In this document: one piece after another, positions 8,733-20,428 of the stretch
Layout of the letters: the number at the start of each line of letters is the position of its first letter
Position numbering within the stretch: the stretch's first letter is position 1
Assembly: GCF_000613945.1 (NCBI RefSeq)
Contig: NZ_BAJY01000016.1
Location: forward strand, 1-55,597
Direction of reading: 5' to 3'
From: Prevotella falsenii DSM 22864 = JCM 15124
Lineage (GTDB): Bacteria > Bacteroidota > Bacteroidia > Bacteroidales > Bacteroidaceae
DNA length: 55,597 bases
The notes under the pieces: generated by a model
The model's database searches: none
The model's input: only the letters and a program-made list of their open reading frames with translations
What the model was told of the DNA's origin: nothing
Translations under genes and position numbers: made by a program

Positions 8733-9577
8733 AAGCGTTTTATTCCTAAAAGATGAAGTAATGTTAGTTTTAAGTTGCCGTAGAACGGACGAACAGGCAG
8801 CAATGGCACAGCCTTGGTTGCTTCGTAAACGTCCAACTGAATATTCAGAACGTGTGCATAATAAGTGGAATCAATCTCGTTGTTGCCATTTATATAAGCC
8901 AAATGTGCCTCTAAAAGACTTGTCAGGTCTTGTCCGTCGGCATTGGCAGTAATTCCTGCGTCGTTCCGGCAGTAATAATAGGTTCCTAAACTTGTGGTTG
9001 CGATGATTTCAGCCGCAGCCATGAGTTTTGGAAGCGTATGTGCGTCTTCAAAATTCTTGCCTTTTGGAAATTCAATGTCGGTAAACAGTTCGCGCCGATA
9101 TATCTTGTTCCATGCGTAAGTGTGGCGGTAGGCTTGCCCTTTCAGCCAGTATTCCTGCTTATTTTGATAGACACAATCGTTCAATATTAATGGGCGTTGC
9201 GCTTTTGAACCATACTTTTCGACAACCGAAAATTCAAGTATGTCGTATTCCGGGTGGGCATTCAGCAATGCCATAACACCTTTGTAGGTGTCTTGTGCAA
9301 CGAAGTCGTCAGAGTCTACGAATGTGATATATTCCCCTTTCGCAACCTTTATGCCCATGTTTCGGGCTGCTGAAAGCCCTTGGTTGCTTTGGTGTATAAC
9401 GCTTATTCTGTTGTCCGTTCGGGCAATATCGTCCACCATTACGGAGGATTTGTCCGTCGAACCATCATCAACCAATATCATTTCAAAGTTTTGAAACGAC
9501 TGCTTGAGAACACTCTCGACACACCGACGGAGCGTTTTCTCAACATTATAAACCGGTATGATAATACTTAATTCCAT
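8684..9577 (-). CDS. Family 2 glycosyltransferase
   Basis: A 297-residue GT2 enzyme. The start at 9577 gives the canonical opening MELSIIIPVYNVE; a longer in-frame start at 9739 runs into the divergent flippase gene and was rejected. Motifs in order are ILVDDGSTD, QGLSAARNMGI, FVDSDDF (DxD metal site) and GKNFEDAHTL. It is the first gene of the minus-strand trio and is divergent from the flippase at 9631, with 53 bp between them. A possible -7 box (TATTTTTG on the minus strand, 9592-9599) precedes it. Sugar specificity is unknown. Confidence 0.87.
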   Translation of the reverse strand: MELSIIIPVYNVEKTLRRCVESVLKQSFQNFEMILVDDGSTDKSSVMVDDIARTDNRISVIHQSNQGLSAARNMGIKVAKGEYITFVDSDDFVAQDTYKGVMALLNAHPEYDILEFSVVEKYGSKAQRPLILNDCVYQNKQEYWLKGQAYRHTYAWNKIYRRELFTDIEFPKGKNFEDAHTLPKLMAAAEIIATTSLGTYYYCRNDAGITANADGQDLTSLLEAHLAYINGNNEIDSTYYAHVLNIQLDVYEATKAVPLLPVRPFYGNLKLTLLHLLGIKRLCKLNKFLHKAIKPGR

Positions 9578-9630
9578 AAATTTCCTTGTTGCAAAAATAA
9601 TAAAAACTTTTAAATTACGTTTAAAGATTA

Positions 9631-11109
9631 ATGAAAAAAACAGACAGCTACAGCCATATTTTGCGATATACCGGACTCTTTGGTGGAGTTCAGGGGCTGA
9701 ATATATTGGTTGGTATCGTCCGAAATAAGTTGGTTGCAATGATTTTAGGCCCTGATGGAATGGGACTTATTTCGTTGTTTAACTCTACTTTGAAGTTGAT
9801 GAGCGACTCCACCAACTTCGGCATTTCTATCAGTGCGGTTAAAAGTATATCCGAACACTTCGATAAAAACGAAGAGGAGGAATTGGCAAATACGGTAAAG
9901 TTGGTGCGTTCGTGGAGCTTATTGGCAGGCTTGTTGGGAATGTTTCTTTGCATTGTATTGAGTCCGCTGTTAAGCAAGTTCACTTTTTCGTGGAACGGGC
10001 ATCGTCTGCATTTCATTCTTCTTTCGCCCATTGTCGCCTTAATGGCTTTGTCGGGAGGCGAGCTTGCCATATTAAAAGGACTCCGTGAGCTAAGGAAATT
10101 AGCAGTAATCTCTATCTTCAATGTGTTAGGGGCATTGGTGTCTTCGGTGCCGTTGTATTACTTCTTCCGCGAGAAAGCCATTGTACCGTCGTTGGTAATA
10201 ATGGCACTTATCCAGTTTGTCTTGACAATCGCTTTTTCATACCATATCTATCCTTTGCGTTTAATGAACCGTTGGCGACCCATGCGTGAAGGAATAGGAA
10301 TGATACGGCTCGGTATAGCATTTGTGATTGCGGGCATTTTAGGTTCGGGGGCAGACTTCTTAATCCGTAGTTATATAAATAATGTAACGAACATTGACAC
10401 CGTAGGCTTCTTTAATGCGGGCTATATGATGACCATGACCTATGTCGGTATGGTGTTTGCAGCAATGGAAACCGACTTCTTTCCTCGTCTTTCAGGTGCC
10501 AATCAGTACCGGTTTACTTTCAATCAGATAGTAAACAGGCAGATAGAAGTTACGTTGCTGTTGGTTTCTCCGCTGTTAGTGCTGTTTGCTTTGTTCCTTC
10601 CGATACTGCTTCCTTTATTATATACCGGAAAGTTTTTGCCTGCTTTGGGCATGATGCAAGTCATTATGCTTGCGATGTATTTTAGAGCGGTGAAGTTGCC
10701 GGTGCAATATATACCTTTGGCAAAGGGAGATTCGGTTTCCTATTTGTGCTTGGAAGGCATCTATGATGTGATATTGGTGGTTGCCGTAATTTTAAATTTC
10801 GACCGCCTTGGTTTGGTTGGAGCAGGGTGGGCGATAACGATTGCCGGCTTTTTAGATGCGGTATTGATATTTGTTTATGCCCGTTGGAAGTATGGCTATA
10901 AGGTTTCGTCAAGCGTGTTGCTTTATTCTTCCATTCAGATTCCCATCGGATTTTTAACCTTTATGGTAACCCGGCAGTCCAATCAGTTGATGTATTGGGG
11001 TGGGGGATTGTTGTTGGCAGTGATAAGCGGCGCAACGTCGATTAGTATTCTGAAGACGAAAACAAACCTGTGGAATAAACTTACTTCAAAGATTTTAAAG
11101 CGTTTTTAA
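9631..11109 (+). CDS. Polysaccharide flippase, Wzx/O-antigen translocase type
   Basis: A 492-residue polytopic inner-membrane protein with about 12-14 hydrophobic segments, for example around residues 15-35, 90-115, 125-145 and 225-245. It fits the MATE/Wzx oligosaccharide flippase superfamily, which moves lipid-linked glycan repeat units to the periplasm. The N-terminal feature GGVQGLNILVGIVRNK is typical of Bacteroidetes O-antigen translocases. It is divergent from three glycosyltransferase genes and followed after 5 bp by another, so it belongs to the glycan cluster. No polymerase (Wzy) or chain-length regulator lies in the window. Confidence 0.85.
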   Translation: MKKTDSYSHILRYTGLFGGVQGLNILVGIVRNKLVAMILGPDGMGLISLFNSTLKLMSDSTNFGISISAVKSISEHFDKNEEEELANTVKLVRSWSLLAGLLGMFLCIVLSPLLSKFTFSWNGHRLHFILLSPIVALMALSGGELAILKGLRELRKLAVISIFNVLGALVSSVPLYYFFREKAIVPSLVIMALIQFVLTIAFSYHIYPLRLMNRWRPMREGIGMIRLGIAFVIAGILGSGADFLIRSYINNVTNIDTVGFFNAGYMMTMTYVGMVFAAMETDFFPRLSGANQYRFTFNQIVNRQIEVTLLLVSPLLVLFALFLPILLPLLYTGKFLPALGMMQVIMLAMYFRAVKLPVQYIPLAKGDSVSYLCLEGIYDVILVVAVILNFDRLGLVGAGWAITIAGFLDAVLIFVYARWKYGYKVSSSVLLYSSIQIPIGFLTFMVTRQSNQLMYWGGGLLLAVISGATSISILKTKTNLWNKLTSKILKRF

Positions 11110-11114
11110 AGGCT

Positions 11115-12107
11115 ATGGTAAAGATTAGCATTTTAGTGGCTGTATATAATGCGGAGAAATACTTGTCCCAATGTCTGAACTCGTTGGTTGCCCAAACGCT
11201 TCACGACATAGAAATAATATGTGTTGATGATGCTTCTACCGACTCATCGCTAAGTATTCTTAACGCATACGCTGCAAAAGACGAGAGGATTAAGGTGGTA
11301 CACTTGCCTCAAAATGCAGGAATAGCCAAGGCACGAAATGCAGGATTGCGTATTTCTACCGGCGAGTATATTGCATTTGTCGATAGCGACGACCGGCTGT
11401 CGGAAGATGCTTGCGAAAAGGTTTTTGATGTTTTCGCACATTATCCATCAACCGATACGGTGCTTTTCCACGTAAAAAGCGTTTATGACGATAAGGAAGT
11501 GGACTTCTCTATGCCTCCTTTTACCACCTTAGACGGCTTTACGGCATTCCGCGAAAGCCTGACTTGGAATATACACGGCATTTATGTTATTACACGAGAA
11601 TTGCATCTTCGTTTCCCTTACGATGAGTCTGCCATTGCATATAGCGATGAAAATGTAACACGTTTGCATTATCTCAATTCACGAGAAATACGCACTTGCG
11701 CAGGCATTTATTATTATCGTCAGCATTTAGGTTCGGTAACGCACAGTGTAAGTTTGCGTCGCTTCGACTATTTATTGGCAAATAAAAGTATGAAACGGCA
11801 GCTGGAGGCTTTGAATGTTTCAGACAATATACTCGATATATACGAAGAAGTGCGCTGGCGCAATGTAATAGGTCTTTATATGTTCTACTTCCTGCATCGC
11901 AAGGAACTCGATAAACTCTCTCGAAAACAAGGTTTGGAGATTATAAAAAGCAGTTGGCAAAGTATAGAGCAAAACCGTTTGCCACGATGGTTGGTAAAGA
12001 AATTCGGGTACATACCTTTTCAAAAGTCATGGTTTGCCTTTCGTTTGCAGGAAGAAACCTACTTCTTTTTGCGTGCATTACTCGGCAGAAACAAAGAGCA
12101 GTTGTAG
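11115..12107 (+). CDS. Family 2 glycosyltransferase
   Basis: A 330-residue GT2 enzyme opening MVKISILVAVYNAEKYL, with CVDDASTD near residue 37, AGIAKARNAGL near 70 and the metal-binding FVDSDD near 92. It follows the flippase by 5 bp and is probably co-transcribed with it. The C-terminal part after about residue 220 is basic and aromatic-rich, possibly for membrane association. Acceptor and donor are not predictable. Confidence 0.87.
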   Translation: MVKISILVAVYNAEKYLSQCLNSLVAQTLHDIEIICVDDASTDSSLSILNAYAAKDERIKVVHLPQNAGIAKARNAGLRISTGEYIAFVDSDDRLSEDACEKVFDVFAHYPSTDTVLFHVKSVYDDKEVDFSMPPFTTLDGFTAFRESLTWNIHGIYVITRELHLRFPYDESAIAYSDENVTRLHYLNSREIRTCAGIYYYRQHLGSVTHSVSLRRFDYLLANKSMKRQLEALNVSDNILDIYEEVRWRNVIGLYMFYFLHRKELDKLSRKQGLEIIKSSWQSIEQNRLPRWLVKKFGYIPFQKSWFAFRLQEETYFFLRALLGRNKEQL

Positions 12108-12110
12108 GTT

Positions 12111-12312
12111 TTAAGTAGGTGTTCATAATTAATTGACATTGTATTTACGGCTATTTTCCGGTCAGTCTGCCGTCTTGAAGAAGGAGTGTAGCGGGCTACA
12201 CGACTGATGAAAGGCGACAGAATGACGGAAAAGAGATGTGAAGACGATGGCAAAGTGAAAGCATAAAAGATAAAAGCAATATAGATACGTTTAATTTTGA
12301 ACACCTACTTAA
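12111..12312. repeat. MITE-like 202-bp element of a second type
   Basis: The element is bounded by perfect 15-bp inverted repeats, TTAAGTAGGTGTTCA at 12111-12125 and TGAACACCTACTTAA at 12298-12312. The centre has GTGTAGCGGGCTACAC, sharing GTAGCGGGCTAC with the 198-bp elements although the ends differ. It begins four bases after the stop codon of the glycosyltransferase at 12107. Confidence 0.75.
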
Positions 12313-12420
12313 GTTCTTTTAAATGGTTGCATTATCAACGCAAACCCTCTTCTTGTCTTTATTGCAAAACAGCAACAGAAGAACGGAAATTTTAGTGAGA
12401 AAACTTATTTTATGCGCAAA

Positions 12421-12627
12421 AAGAAGGCGGTAAATGTGTAAAAATATTTCGCAACCGTAGTCTTTGCGTAACACTCTCATTATTAAGACATTGCAAAACC
12501 TATTGTTTTGCGTTGCGAAACCGTAGGTTTTGCAGTGTAAAACCTACGCTTTTACCGTGCAAAACCTACGGTTTCGCAACGCCAAATCGAAATTATCGCT
12601 TTTTAACAGAATTATCTTTACAAAATC
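12421..12627 (+). repeat. 22-bp-period palindrome element, copy C
   Basis: A plus-orientation copy with four modules (centres CCTATTG, CCGTAGG, CCTACGC, CCTACGG) and the conserved right flank TTTTTAACAGAATTATCTTTAC. The left flank is slightly diverged. The remainder of this 880-bp spacer (12628-12900) shows nothing recognisable until the pfkA promoter. Confidence 0.85.
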
Positions 12628-12911
12628 AAGCTGTTTTTATCATTTTCATAAAGCAAGAAAAAGGGAAGCAACGCCTTCTGTAAATATCAACCATCGAGTA
12701 GCAACAACATCGGTGTGGCGAAGCTATATGAGAACAGTATTGCCGTAATTGATGGCATTTTTATTATCTTTCGATAAGTAGGAACACGAAATGGAGAATA
12801 TTTCCGCAGCAGACAAGGAGAAAAACAACTACTTATTCTTCTTTAAAAGGAAAAGATTTTTTGAAATTAATTCATTATTTGTGCTTTCTGAAAAATAATT
12901 TGATAACTCTT

Positions 12912-12941
12912 TTTGTATTATAGAAAAATTTATTAACTTTG
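12912..12941 (+). promoter_or_regulatory. Promoter of pfkA
   Basis: TTTG at 12912-12915 and TAACTTTG at 12934-12941 are 18 bp apart, matching the Bacteroidetes -33/-7 consensus. The start codon is at 12988. Confidence 0.65.
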
Positions 12942-12987
12942 TGCCAAATTTAAATACTACGATATTATACAACAAGGCGAAGTAAGT

Positions 12988-13965
12988 ATGGCTAAAATCA
13001 AAACAATAGGCATTTTAACCTCGGGCGGCGACGCTCCGGGTATGAATGCTGCTGTCAGAGCCGTTACTCGTACCGGAATATATAATGGTTTTTCTATAAA
13101 AGCAATCTATCGAGGGTACGATGGGTTGCTCACCGGAGATATAAAACCCTTTACAACAGAAAATGTGAGCGGCATTATCGACGAAGGTGGAACAATCTTG
13201 AAGACGGCTCGGTCGAAAGCCTTCATGACCAAAGAGGGCAGAGAGAAAGCCTATGAGAATATAGTTAAGGAAGGTATCGACGCCCTTGTAGTAATCGGAG
13301 GAAACGGTTCTTTGACCGGAGCAATGAACTTTGCTCAAGAACATGATTTTTGTTGCATAGGTTTACCGGGGACGATAGACAACGACCTTTATGGAACAGA
13401 TAGTACCATAGGTTACGATACCACTTTAAACACCATAATAGAATGCGTGGATAGAATACGCGACACGGCGCAAAGCCATGAACGTATATTCTTCGTGGAA
13501 GTAATGGGGCGCGACGCCGGTTTCTTGGCACAGAACTCGGCAATAGCAAGCGGTGCTGAAGCTGCTATTATTCCTGAGGACTCAACCGATGTAGACCAGT
13601 TGGCGCGATTTATGGAGCGCGGCATTCGGAAATCAAAAAAGAGCTGCATTGTCGTGGTGTCGGAAAGCCCCCAATGTGGTGCCATGTATTATGCCGACCG
13701 TGTAAAGAAAGAGTTTCCGAACTTCGATGTTCGTGTTTCGATACTCGGACATTTGCAAAGAGGAGGACGACCGTCGGCTCGCGACAGAATACTTGCAAGC
13801 AGAACAGGCTATGGAGCAATAGAAGCCATCATGCAAGGACAACGGAACATAATGGTTGGTGTTCGTAATAACGAGGTTGTCTATGTACCGCTTTCGGAGG
13901 CAATTCGTTCAGATAAGCCATTCGACAAGAAGCTAATAAAGATTTTAGACGTACTTAGTATATAA
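12988..13965 (+). CDS. pfkA: ATP-dependent 6-phosphofructokinase
   Basis: A 325-residue cytosolic enzyme phosphorylating fructose 6-phosphate in glycolysis. Seen motifs: [10 protein letters not shown] (11-20), the nucleotide loop GGNGS (104-108), PGTIDND (127-133, with D131 as catalytic base), MGRDAGF and GHLQRGG. The Gly after the Asn in GGNGS fits ATP rather than pyrophosphate use. The oddity is Asn at residue 106, where E. coli PfkA has Asp103, a magnesium ligand. Length is normal. It is followed after 66 bp by the ATP synthase operon with no terminator visible, so read-through is possible. Confidence 0.93.
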   Translation: MAKIKTIGILTSGGDAPGMNAAVRAVTRTGIYNGFSIKAIYRGYDGLLTGDIKPFTTENVSGIIDEGGTILKTARSKAFMTKEGREKAYENIVKEGIDALVVIGGNGSLTGAMNFAQEHDFCCIGLPGTIDNDLYGTDSTIGYDTTLNTIIECVDRIRDTAQSHERIFFVEVMGRDAGFLAQNSAIASGAEAAIIPEDSTDVDQLARFMERGIRKSKKSCIVVVSESPQCGAMYYADRVKKEFPNFDVRVSILGHLQRGGRPSARDRILASRTGYGAIEAIMQGQRNIMVGVRNNEVVYVPLSEAIRSDKPFDKKLIKILDVLSI

Positions 13966-13971
13966 GTATAG

Positions 13972-15557
<1,586 letters not shown>

Positions 15558-15584
15558 TTAAGGTAACAAATTAAAAAGGTTGCA

Positions 15585-15824
15585 ATGTTAGTTCTGACGA
15601 TAGTATCACCGGAGAAAATCCTCTTTAAAGGAGAAGTGGAAAACGTATTGGTTCCGGGTGAAGTGGGAGAATTTGAAATTCTGATAAACCACGCACCTAT
15701 TATATCTACGTTGGTAGAAGGGCGAGTTGTTTATACCATTGATTCTGAAAAAAAGACGATTATGGTGAAAGGCGGCTTTGTGGAAGTGAAAAAGAACGTG
15801 GTAAGTCTCTGCGTTGAACTATAA
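15585..15824 (+). CDS. atpC: F1 ATP synthase subunit epsilon (short form)
   Basis: A 79-residue protein with the epsilon N-terminal beta-sandwich (LTIVSPEKILFKGEVENV, PGEVGEFEILINHAPI, VKGGFVEV). The C-terminal helical hairpin that inhibits the enzyme in many bacteria is absent, which is common in Bacteroidetes. It follows atpD by 27 bp. Confidence 0.9.
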   Translation: MLVLTIVSPEKILFKGEVENVLVPGEVGEFEILINHAPIISTLVEGRVVYTIDSEKKTIMVKGGFVEVKKNVVSLCVEL

Positions 15825-15863
15825 TTCGGCATAGGAAATATACTCAACAACATCTTTGAAACA

Positions 15864-16274
15864 GTGGATATTGCTAAGATAGAAAAAGGTTATAACAAGA
15901 TAAACCTTTGGCTTGTAGTTGCGCTGACTTTATTAGGGCTGCTTATGTCGCAGGTTTTATTGAAACCAAACTTGGTAACACCAATGGTTGTCAGCTCGAT
16001 ATTCTTCATTGTTACGAGTAAGTTATACGGAAAGGCGTGGAAGTATTTTGCAGCTAATTCGCCAAAGGTGTTAGGGCGTTTTTACTTGGCAGGTTCAATG
16101 TTGAGAATGTTTCTTGCGGTAATTGTTATTCTTATAGGCGCACTTGTTTATCGTGGAGATAGCGAGAAAATACTTACCTATGTGGTTGTGTTTGTAGTTT
16201 ACTATATCACAGCAATGATTTTTGATTGCGTTTATTTCTTCCGCATTGAGAAAAATAATAAAATAAATAAATAA
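15864..16274 (+). CDS. Small four-helix membrane protein of the ATP synthase operon (AtpI-like position)
   Basis: A 136-residue membrane protein starting with GTG at 15864. Hydrophobic segments lie near residues 14-33, 38-55, 72-94 and 103-125. The position between atpC and atpB matches a conserved Bacteroidetes gene of AtpI-like role, thought to help c-ring assembly or ion supply, but sequence similarity to AtpI is not obvious by eye. The basic tail ends RIEKNNKINK. Confidence 0.75.
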   Translation: MDIAKIEKGYNKINLWLVVALTLLGLLMSQVLLKPNLVTPMVVSSIFFIVTSKLYGKAWKYFAANSPKVLGRFYLAGSMLRMFLAVIVILIGALVYRGDSEKILTYVVVFVVYYITAMIFDCVYFFRIEKNNKINK

Positions 16275-16280
16275 GAAGAT

Positions 16281-17393
16281 ATGAAATTTATCAAACAAGT
16301 ACTTCTCTTGTTGCTCTTGTTTACAGCACTTGTACCGACAGTTGCACGCGATATGTCGAAAAAAGGTGATGTAGATGTGAAGGAGATATTGTGGGGACAT
16401 ATCAAAGATTCTTATGAATGGCATATTACGGATTTGGGTTCGGAAGGAAATTTTCACCCGGTTGTAATACATCTTCCTATTATCGTGAAATCTTCTACAG
16501 GTTGGCACGTGTTTAGTAGTGAAGAGTTTTCAGAAGAACGAGATGCCAATGGCGACAGACCGGGTCCTTATAATCTTGTCATAAAGAACGGAGAGGATAA
16601 GGCAAATCCAAACCTAATCGTAGAGAAGATTGGTAACGAGGAAGTACGTCCTATTGATATTTCTCTGACAAAAGCAGCTTGCACCGTCTTTATAGATGGC
16701 ATATTGCTTTTGTTGGTAATCTTAATACCGGCACGTTGGTGTCGTAAACATAAAGCGAACGACCCGGCACCAAAAGGTTTTACAGGCTTGATGCACATGT
16801 TCATTATGAATATTCACGATGATGTCATTAAACCTTGTTTAGGCGAAGAGACTCCTAAGTATGCTCCTTGGTTGCTTACATGTTTCTTCTTTATATTCTT
16901 TGCAAACCTCATGGGATTGGTTCCGTTCCCTCCCGGAGGCGGTAACCTGACCGGTAATATCACTTGTACATTCTTTTTAGGAGCTTGTACTTTCTTAATT
17001 ACGAACTTCACAGGAACAAAAGAATATTGGAAAGAGATATTTTGGCCGGATGTACCGGTTTGGATGAAGTTCCCTGTGCCATTGATGCCGATTATAGAAC
17101 TCTTTGGTATCTTCACAAAACCATTGGCTTTGATAATCCGACTTTTTGCAAATATGTTTGCCGGGCATGCCATTGCTTTGTGTTTCTGCGCGATTATCTT
17201 TATTATGTTTAGCATTGCTGATAATGCAATTGTAAACTGGAGTGCAGGTACAGGAATGTCAATTGTTGGAGTTCTCTTAAGCATCTTTATGATGTTGCTC
17301 GAGCTTTTGGTAAGCTACATTCAGGCTTTGGTGTTTACAATGTTGAGTGCAGTGTTCATTGCACAAGCTCATGTCAAAGGACACGAGGCATAA
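16281..17393 (+). CDS. atpB: Fo ATP synthase subunit a
   Basis: A 370-residue proton-channel subunit of the inner membrane. It has an N-terminal signal-like segment (1-22) and a periplasmic extension (about 25-125) typical of Bacteroidetes, then membrane helices from about residue 132 on. The essential arginine is seen in LIIRLFANMFAGH at about residue 287, which faces the c-ring glutamate. It starts 6 bp after the AtpI-like gene. Confidence 0.95.
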   Translation: MKFIKQVLLLLLLFTALVPTVARDMSKKGDVDVKEILWGHIKDSYEWHITDLGSEGNFHPVVIHLPIIVKSSTGWHVFSSEEFSEERDANGDRPGPYNLVIKNGEDKANPNLIVEKIGNEEVRPIDISLTKAACTVFIDGILLLLVILIPARWCRKHKANDPAPKGFTGLMHMFIMNIHDDVIKPCLGEETPKYAPWLLTCFFFIFFANLMGLVPFPPGGGNLTGNITCTFFLGACTFLITNFTGTKEYWKEIFWPDVPVWMKFPVPLMPIIELFGIFTKPLALIIRLFANMFAGHAIALCFCAIIFIMFSIADNAIVNWSAGTGMSIVGVLLSIFMMLLELLVSYIQALVFTMLSAVFIAQAHVKGHEA

Positions 17394-17443
17394 AATAAAT
17401 AGAAAGAGTAAGAAAAGAAAAATTAAAATTAATAACAAATTAA

Positions 17444-17698
<255 letters not shown>

Positions 17699-17763
17699 TT
17701 ATGGGCAATGGCGCAGAGTGCGCATGATACCCAAATAGAATTTAGAAAGAACAAAACCAGCGT

Positions 17764-18273
17764 ATGGATTTATTAATTCCCAATAGTGGACTTCTTTTTT
17801 GGATGACGCTTGTCTTCCTTATCGTGGCTTTCATCGTTATTAAATTTGGCTTCCCGGTCATTATTAATATGGTGAACGAACGTAAGGAATATATTGACGA
17901 GAGTCTTCGCAAGGCACATGATGCTAATGAAAAGTTGTCTAATATTCAGAAAGAAGGTGAATCCGTCATGCAGCAAGCACGTGAGCAGCAAGCACTTCTG
18001 TTGAAGGAGGCAACTGCTACACGTGATGCAATAGTTGGAAAGGCACAAGATAAAGCACACGAAGAAAGTGCACGTATCATCGCAGAGGCAAAATCGGAAA
18101 TAGCTGCTGAAAAGCAGAATGCCTTTAAAGAAATTCGTGGACAGGTTGCAGAACTCAGTGTAAAAGTTGCAGAGAAAATTCTTCGCGACCAACTTTCCAG
18201 CGATGAGAAGCAGATGGAATTGATAGGGAAGTTGCTGGATAATGTTTCTTCTCCTGTTAGCAACGGTAAGTAA
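17764..18273 (+). CDS. atpF: Fo ATP synthase subunit b
   Basis: A 169-residue stator subunit with one N-terminal membrane helix (about residues 8-30) and a long charged coiled coil (about 35-155) rich in Ala, Glu, Lys and Gln. It is placed between atpE and atpH as usual, 65 bp after atpE. Confidence 0.94.
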   Translation: MDLLIPNSGLLFWMTLVFLIVAFIVIKFGFPVIINMVNERKEYIDESLRKAHDANEKLSNIQKEGESVMQQAREQQALLLKEATATRDAIVGKAQDKAHEESARIIAEAKSEIAAEKQNAFKEIRGQVAELSVKVAEKILRDQLSSDEKQMELIGKLLDNVSSPVSNGK

Positions 18274-18284
18274 ATAAATAAACT

Positions 18285-18821
18285 ATGGATATAGGGGTAA
18301 TATCTGTTCGCTATGCGCGTGCGCTTCTCAAAGGAGCAACAGTGCAGCAGCAAGAAGATAAAGTCTATGCGGAAATGCAAACACTACTCGGGAGTTATTC
18401 CGAGTTGCCGCAGTTGCGTTTTACGATAGACAATCCTATGCTATCGAAAGATAAGAAGCAAGAATTATTAGAAGTTGCGAGTGGCGGTAGCGTCAGTGCT
18501 CTTCTAAAGTCTTTCTTTGCTCTTGTCTTGAAAGAAGGGCGTGAAGGAATCCTACTTTTTATTGCGAACTCTTACATCACGCTATATAGGAAGCAGAAGA
18601 AAATTATTCAGGGAAAGCTCACAACAGCTGTTCCTGTAACACCGGTTATCGAGGAGAAGATGAAAGACTTGGTACGTGCGAATGCAAAAGGTACCGTAGA
18701 ATTCAACACAACAGTGAACCCTGATATTATTGGTGGATTCATTCTTGAATATGATACATACAGAATGGACGCAAGCGTGAAGACGAAGCTCAATGCAGTC
18801 CTCACACAGTTAAAGAAATAA
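18285..18821 (+). CDS. atpH: F1 ATP synthase subunit delta
   Basis: A 178-residue soluble stator protein. The N-terminal six-helix domain opens ISVRYARALLKGA; the C-terminal signature is NPDIIGGFILEYDTYRMDASV. It links subunit b to the alpha/beta ring and lies 11 bp after atpF. Confidence 0.94.
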   Translation: MDIGVISVRYARALLKGATVQQQEDKVYAEMQTLLGSYSELPQLRFTIDNPMLSKDKKQELLEVASGGSVSALLKSFFALVLKEGREGILLFIANSYITLYRKQKKIIQGKLTTAVPVTPVIEEKMKDLVRANAKGTVEFNTTVNPDIIGGFILEYDTYRMDASVKTKLNAVLTQLKK

Positions 18822-18833
18822 AAGAAATTAAAC

Positions 18834-20417
18834 ATGTCAGATAAAATAAAGCCAAGTGAAGTGTCTGAAGTTCTTTTAAAAGCACTTCAAGGCGTTAATG
18901 CGGAGGAAAAGTTTGACGAAGTCGGTACTGTGCTGACTATCAGCGATGGTGTGGCTCGTATTTATGGACTTCGCAATGCCGAAGCAAATGAACTTTTAGA
19001 GTTCGAAAACGGCACAATGGCGATTGTCATGAACTTGGAGGAAGACAATGTTGGTTGTATTCTTCTTGGTCCAACCGCAGGCATCAAAGAAGGGCAGAGT
19101 GTGAAGCGTACGCATCGTATTGCTTCCATTCGTGTCAATGATAACTTCTTAGGACGTGTCGTTAATCCTCTTGGTCAAGCTATTGATGGTAAGGAAGACA
19201 TTGATTTGTCTGATGCTTTTGAGATGCCATTGGACCGCAAGGCTCCCGGAGTGATATATCGTCAGCCGGTAAAAGAACCTTTGCAGACAGGTTTGAAAGG
19301 TGTCGATTCAATGATACCTATCGGACGTGGCCAGCGTGAGCTTATCATTGGCGACCGTCAGACAGGTAAAACAGCCATTGCTGTTGATACAATCATTAAT
19401 CAGAAAAACTTCTACGAGCAAGGCAAGCCCGTATATTGTATTTATGTAGCGATTGGTCAGAAAGCATCTACCGTTGCCAACCTTGTGCAAACATTGCGCG
19501 ACCATGGTGCATTGCCTTATACTATTATTGTAAGCGCAACCGCTGCCGACCCTGCAGCTATGCAGTATTACGCTCCTTTTGCCGGAGCAGCCATTGGCGA
19601 ATACTTCCGCGACCGCGGATATTCTGCCCTTGTGGTTTACGATGACTTGTCGAAGCAGGCAGTTGCATATCGTGAAGTATCTTTGATTCTTCGCCGTCCT
19701 TCGGGTCGTGAAGCCTACCCGGGTGATGTTTTCTACCTTCACTCTCGTTTGTTGGAGCGTGCAGCACGCATCAACGACCAGCAAGAAATTGCCGAACAGA
19801 TGAACGACCTTCCCGAATGTATGAAAGGACACGTTAAGGGCGGTGGCTCGCTGACAGCACTTCCTATCATCGAAACGCAAGCAGGCGACGTTTCAGCTTA
19901 TATTCCAACCAACGTAATTTCCATTACCGACGGTCAGATATACTTGGAGAGCGACCTGTTCAACCAAGGTTTCCGTCCTGCCATTAACGTCGGTATCTCC
20001 GTATCTCGTGTGGGTGGTTCTGCGCAGGTAAAGAGTATGAAGAAAGTTGCCGGTACGCTGAAGATTGATATGGCTCAGTATCGTGAGCTGGAAGCATTCT
20101 CTAAGTTCTCTTCCGATATGGACAAGGTTACCGCAATGACTTTGGACAGAGGTAGAAAGAACAATCAGTTGCTTATCCAACCACAATACGCTCCGATGCC
20201 GGTTGGCGAACAAATAGCCATTCTCTATTGCGGTGTTCATGGTTTGATGCACGCTGTTCCTGTAGATAATATTCGTGAATGCCAAGACCAGTTCCTTGAA
20301 AGTATGCGCAATGCGCACAAGGATATTATTGACAATCTTGCTTCAGGAAAACTTCTTGACGACGATATTAAAGTCATCGAAGAGGTTATGGGAAACATAA
20401 CTGCACAATATAAATAA
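18834..20417 (+). CDS. atpA: F1 ATP synthase subunit alpha
   Basis: A 527-residue regulatory nucleotide-binding subunit. Walker A GDRQTGKT is at 173-180; the ATPase alpha/beta signature is seen later as [17 protein letters not shown]. The length is normal. It starts 12 bp after atpH and is followed 11 bp later by atpG. Confidence 0.96.
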   Translation: MSDKIKPSEVSEVLLKALQGVNAEEKFDEVGTVLTISDGVARIYGLRNAEANELLEFENGTMAIVMNLEEDNVGCILLGPTAGIKEGQSVKRTHRIASIRVNDNFLGRVVNPLGQAIDGKEDIDLSDAFEMPLDRKAPGVIYRQPVKEPLQTGLKGVDSMIPIGRGQRELIIGDRQTGKTAIAVDTIINQKNFYEQGKPVYCIYVAIGQKASTVANLVQTLRDHGALPYTIIVSATAADPAAMQYYAPFAGAAIGEYFRDRGYSALVVYDDLSKQAVAYREVSLILRRPSGREAYPGDVFYLHSRLLERAARINDQQEIAEQMNDLPECMKGHVKGGGSLTALPIIETQAGDVSAYIPTNVISITDGQIYLESDLFNQGFRPAINVGISVSRVGGSAQVKSMKKVAGTLKIDMAQYRELEAFSKFSSDMDKVTAMTLDRGRKNNQLLIQPQYAPMPVGEQIAILYCGVHGLMHAVPVDNIRECQDQFLESMRNAHKDIIDNLASGKLLDDDIKVIEEVMGNITAQYK

Positions 20418-20428
20418 GACGATAAGAG

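Noticed and set aside
12628..12900. Possible gene remnant before pfkA
   Set aside because: Short stretches look codon-like in one frame, but no family was recognised and stops are frequent.
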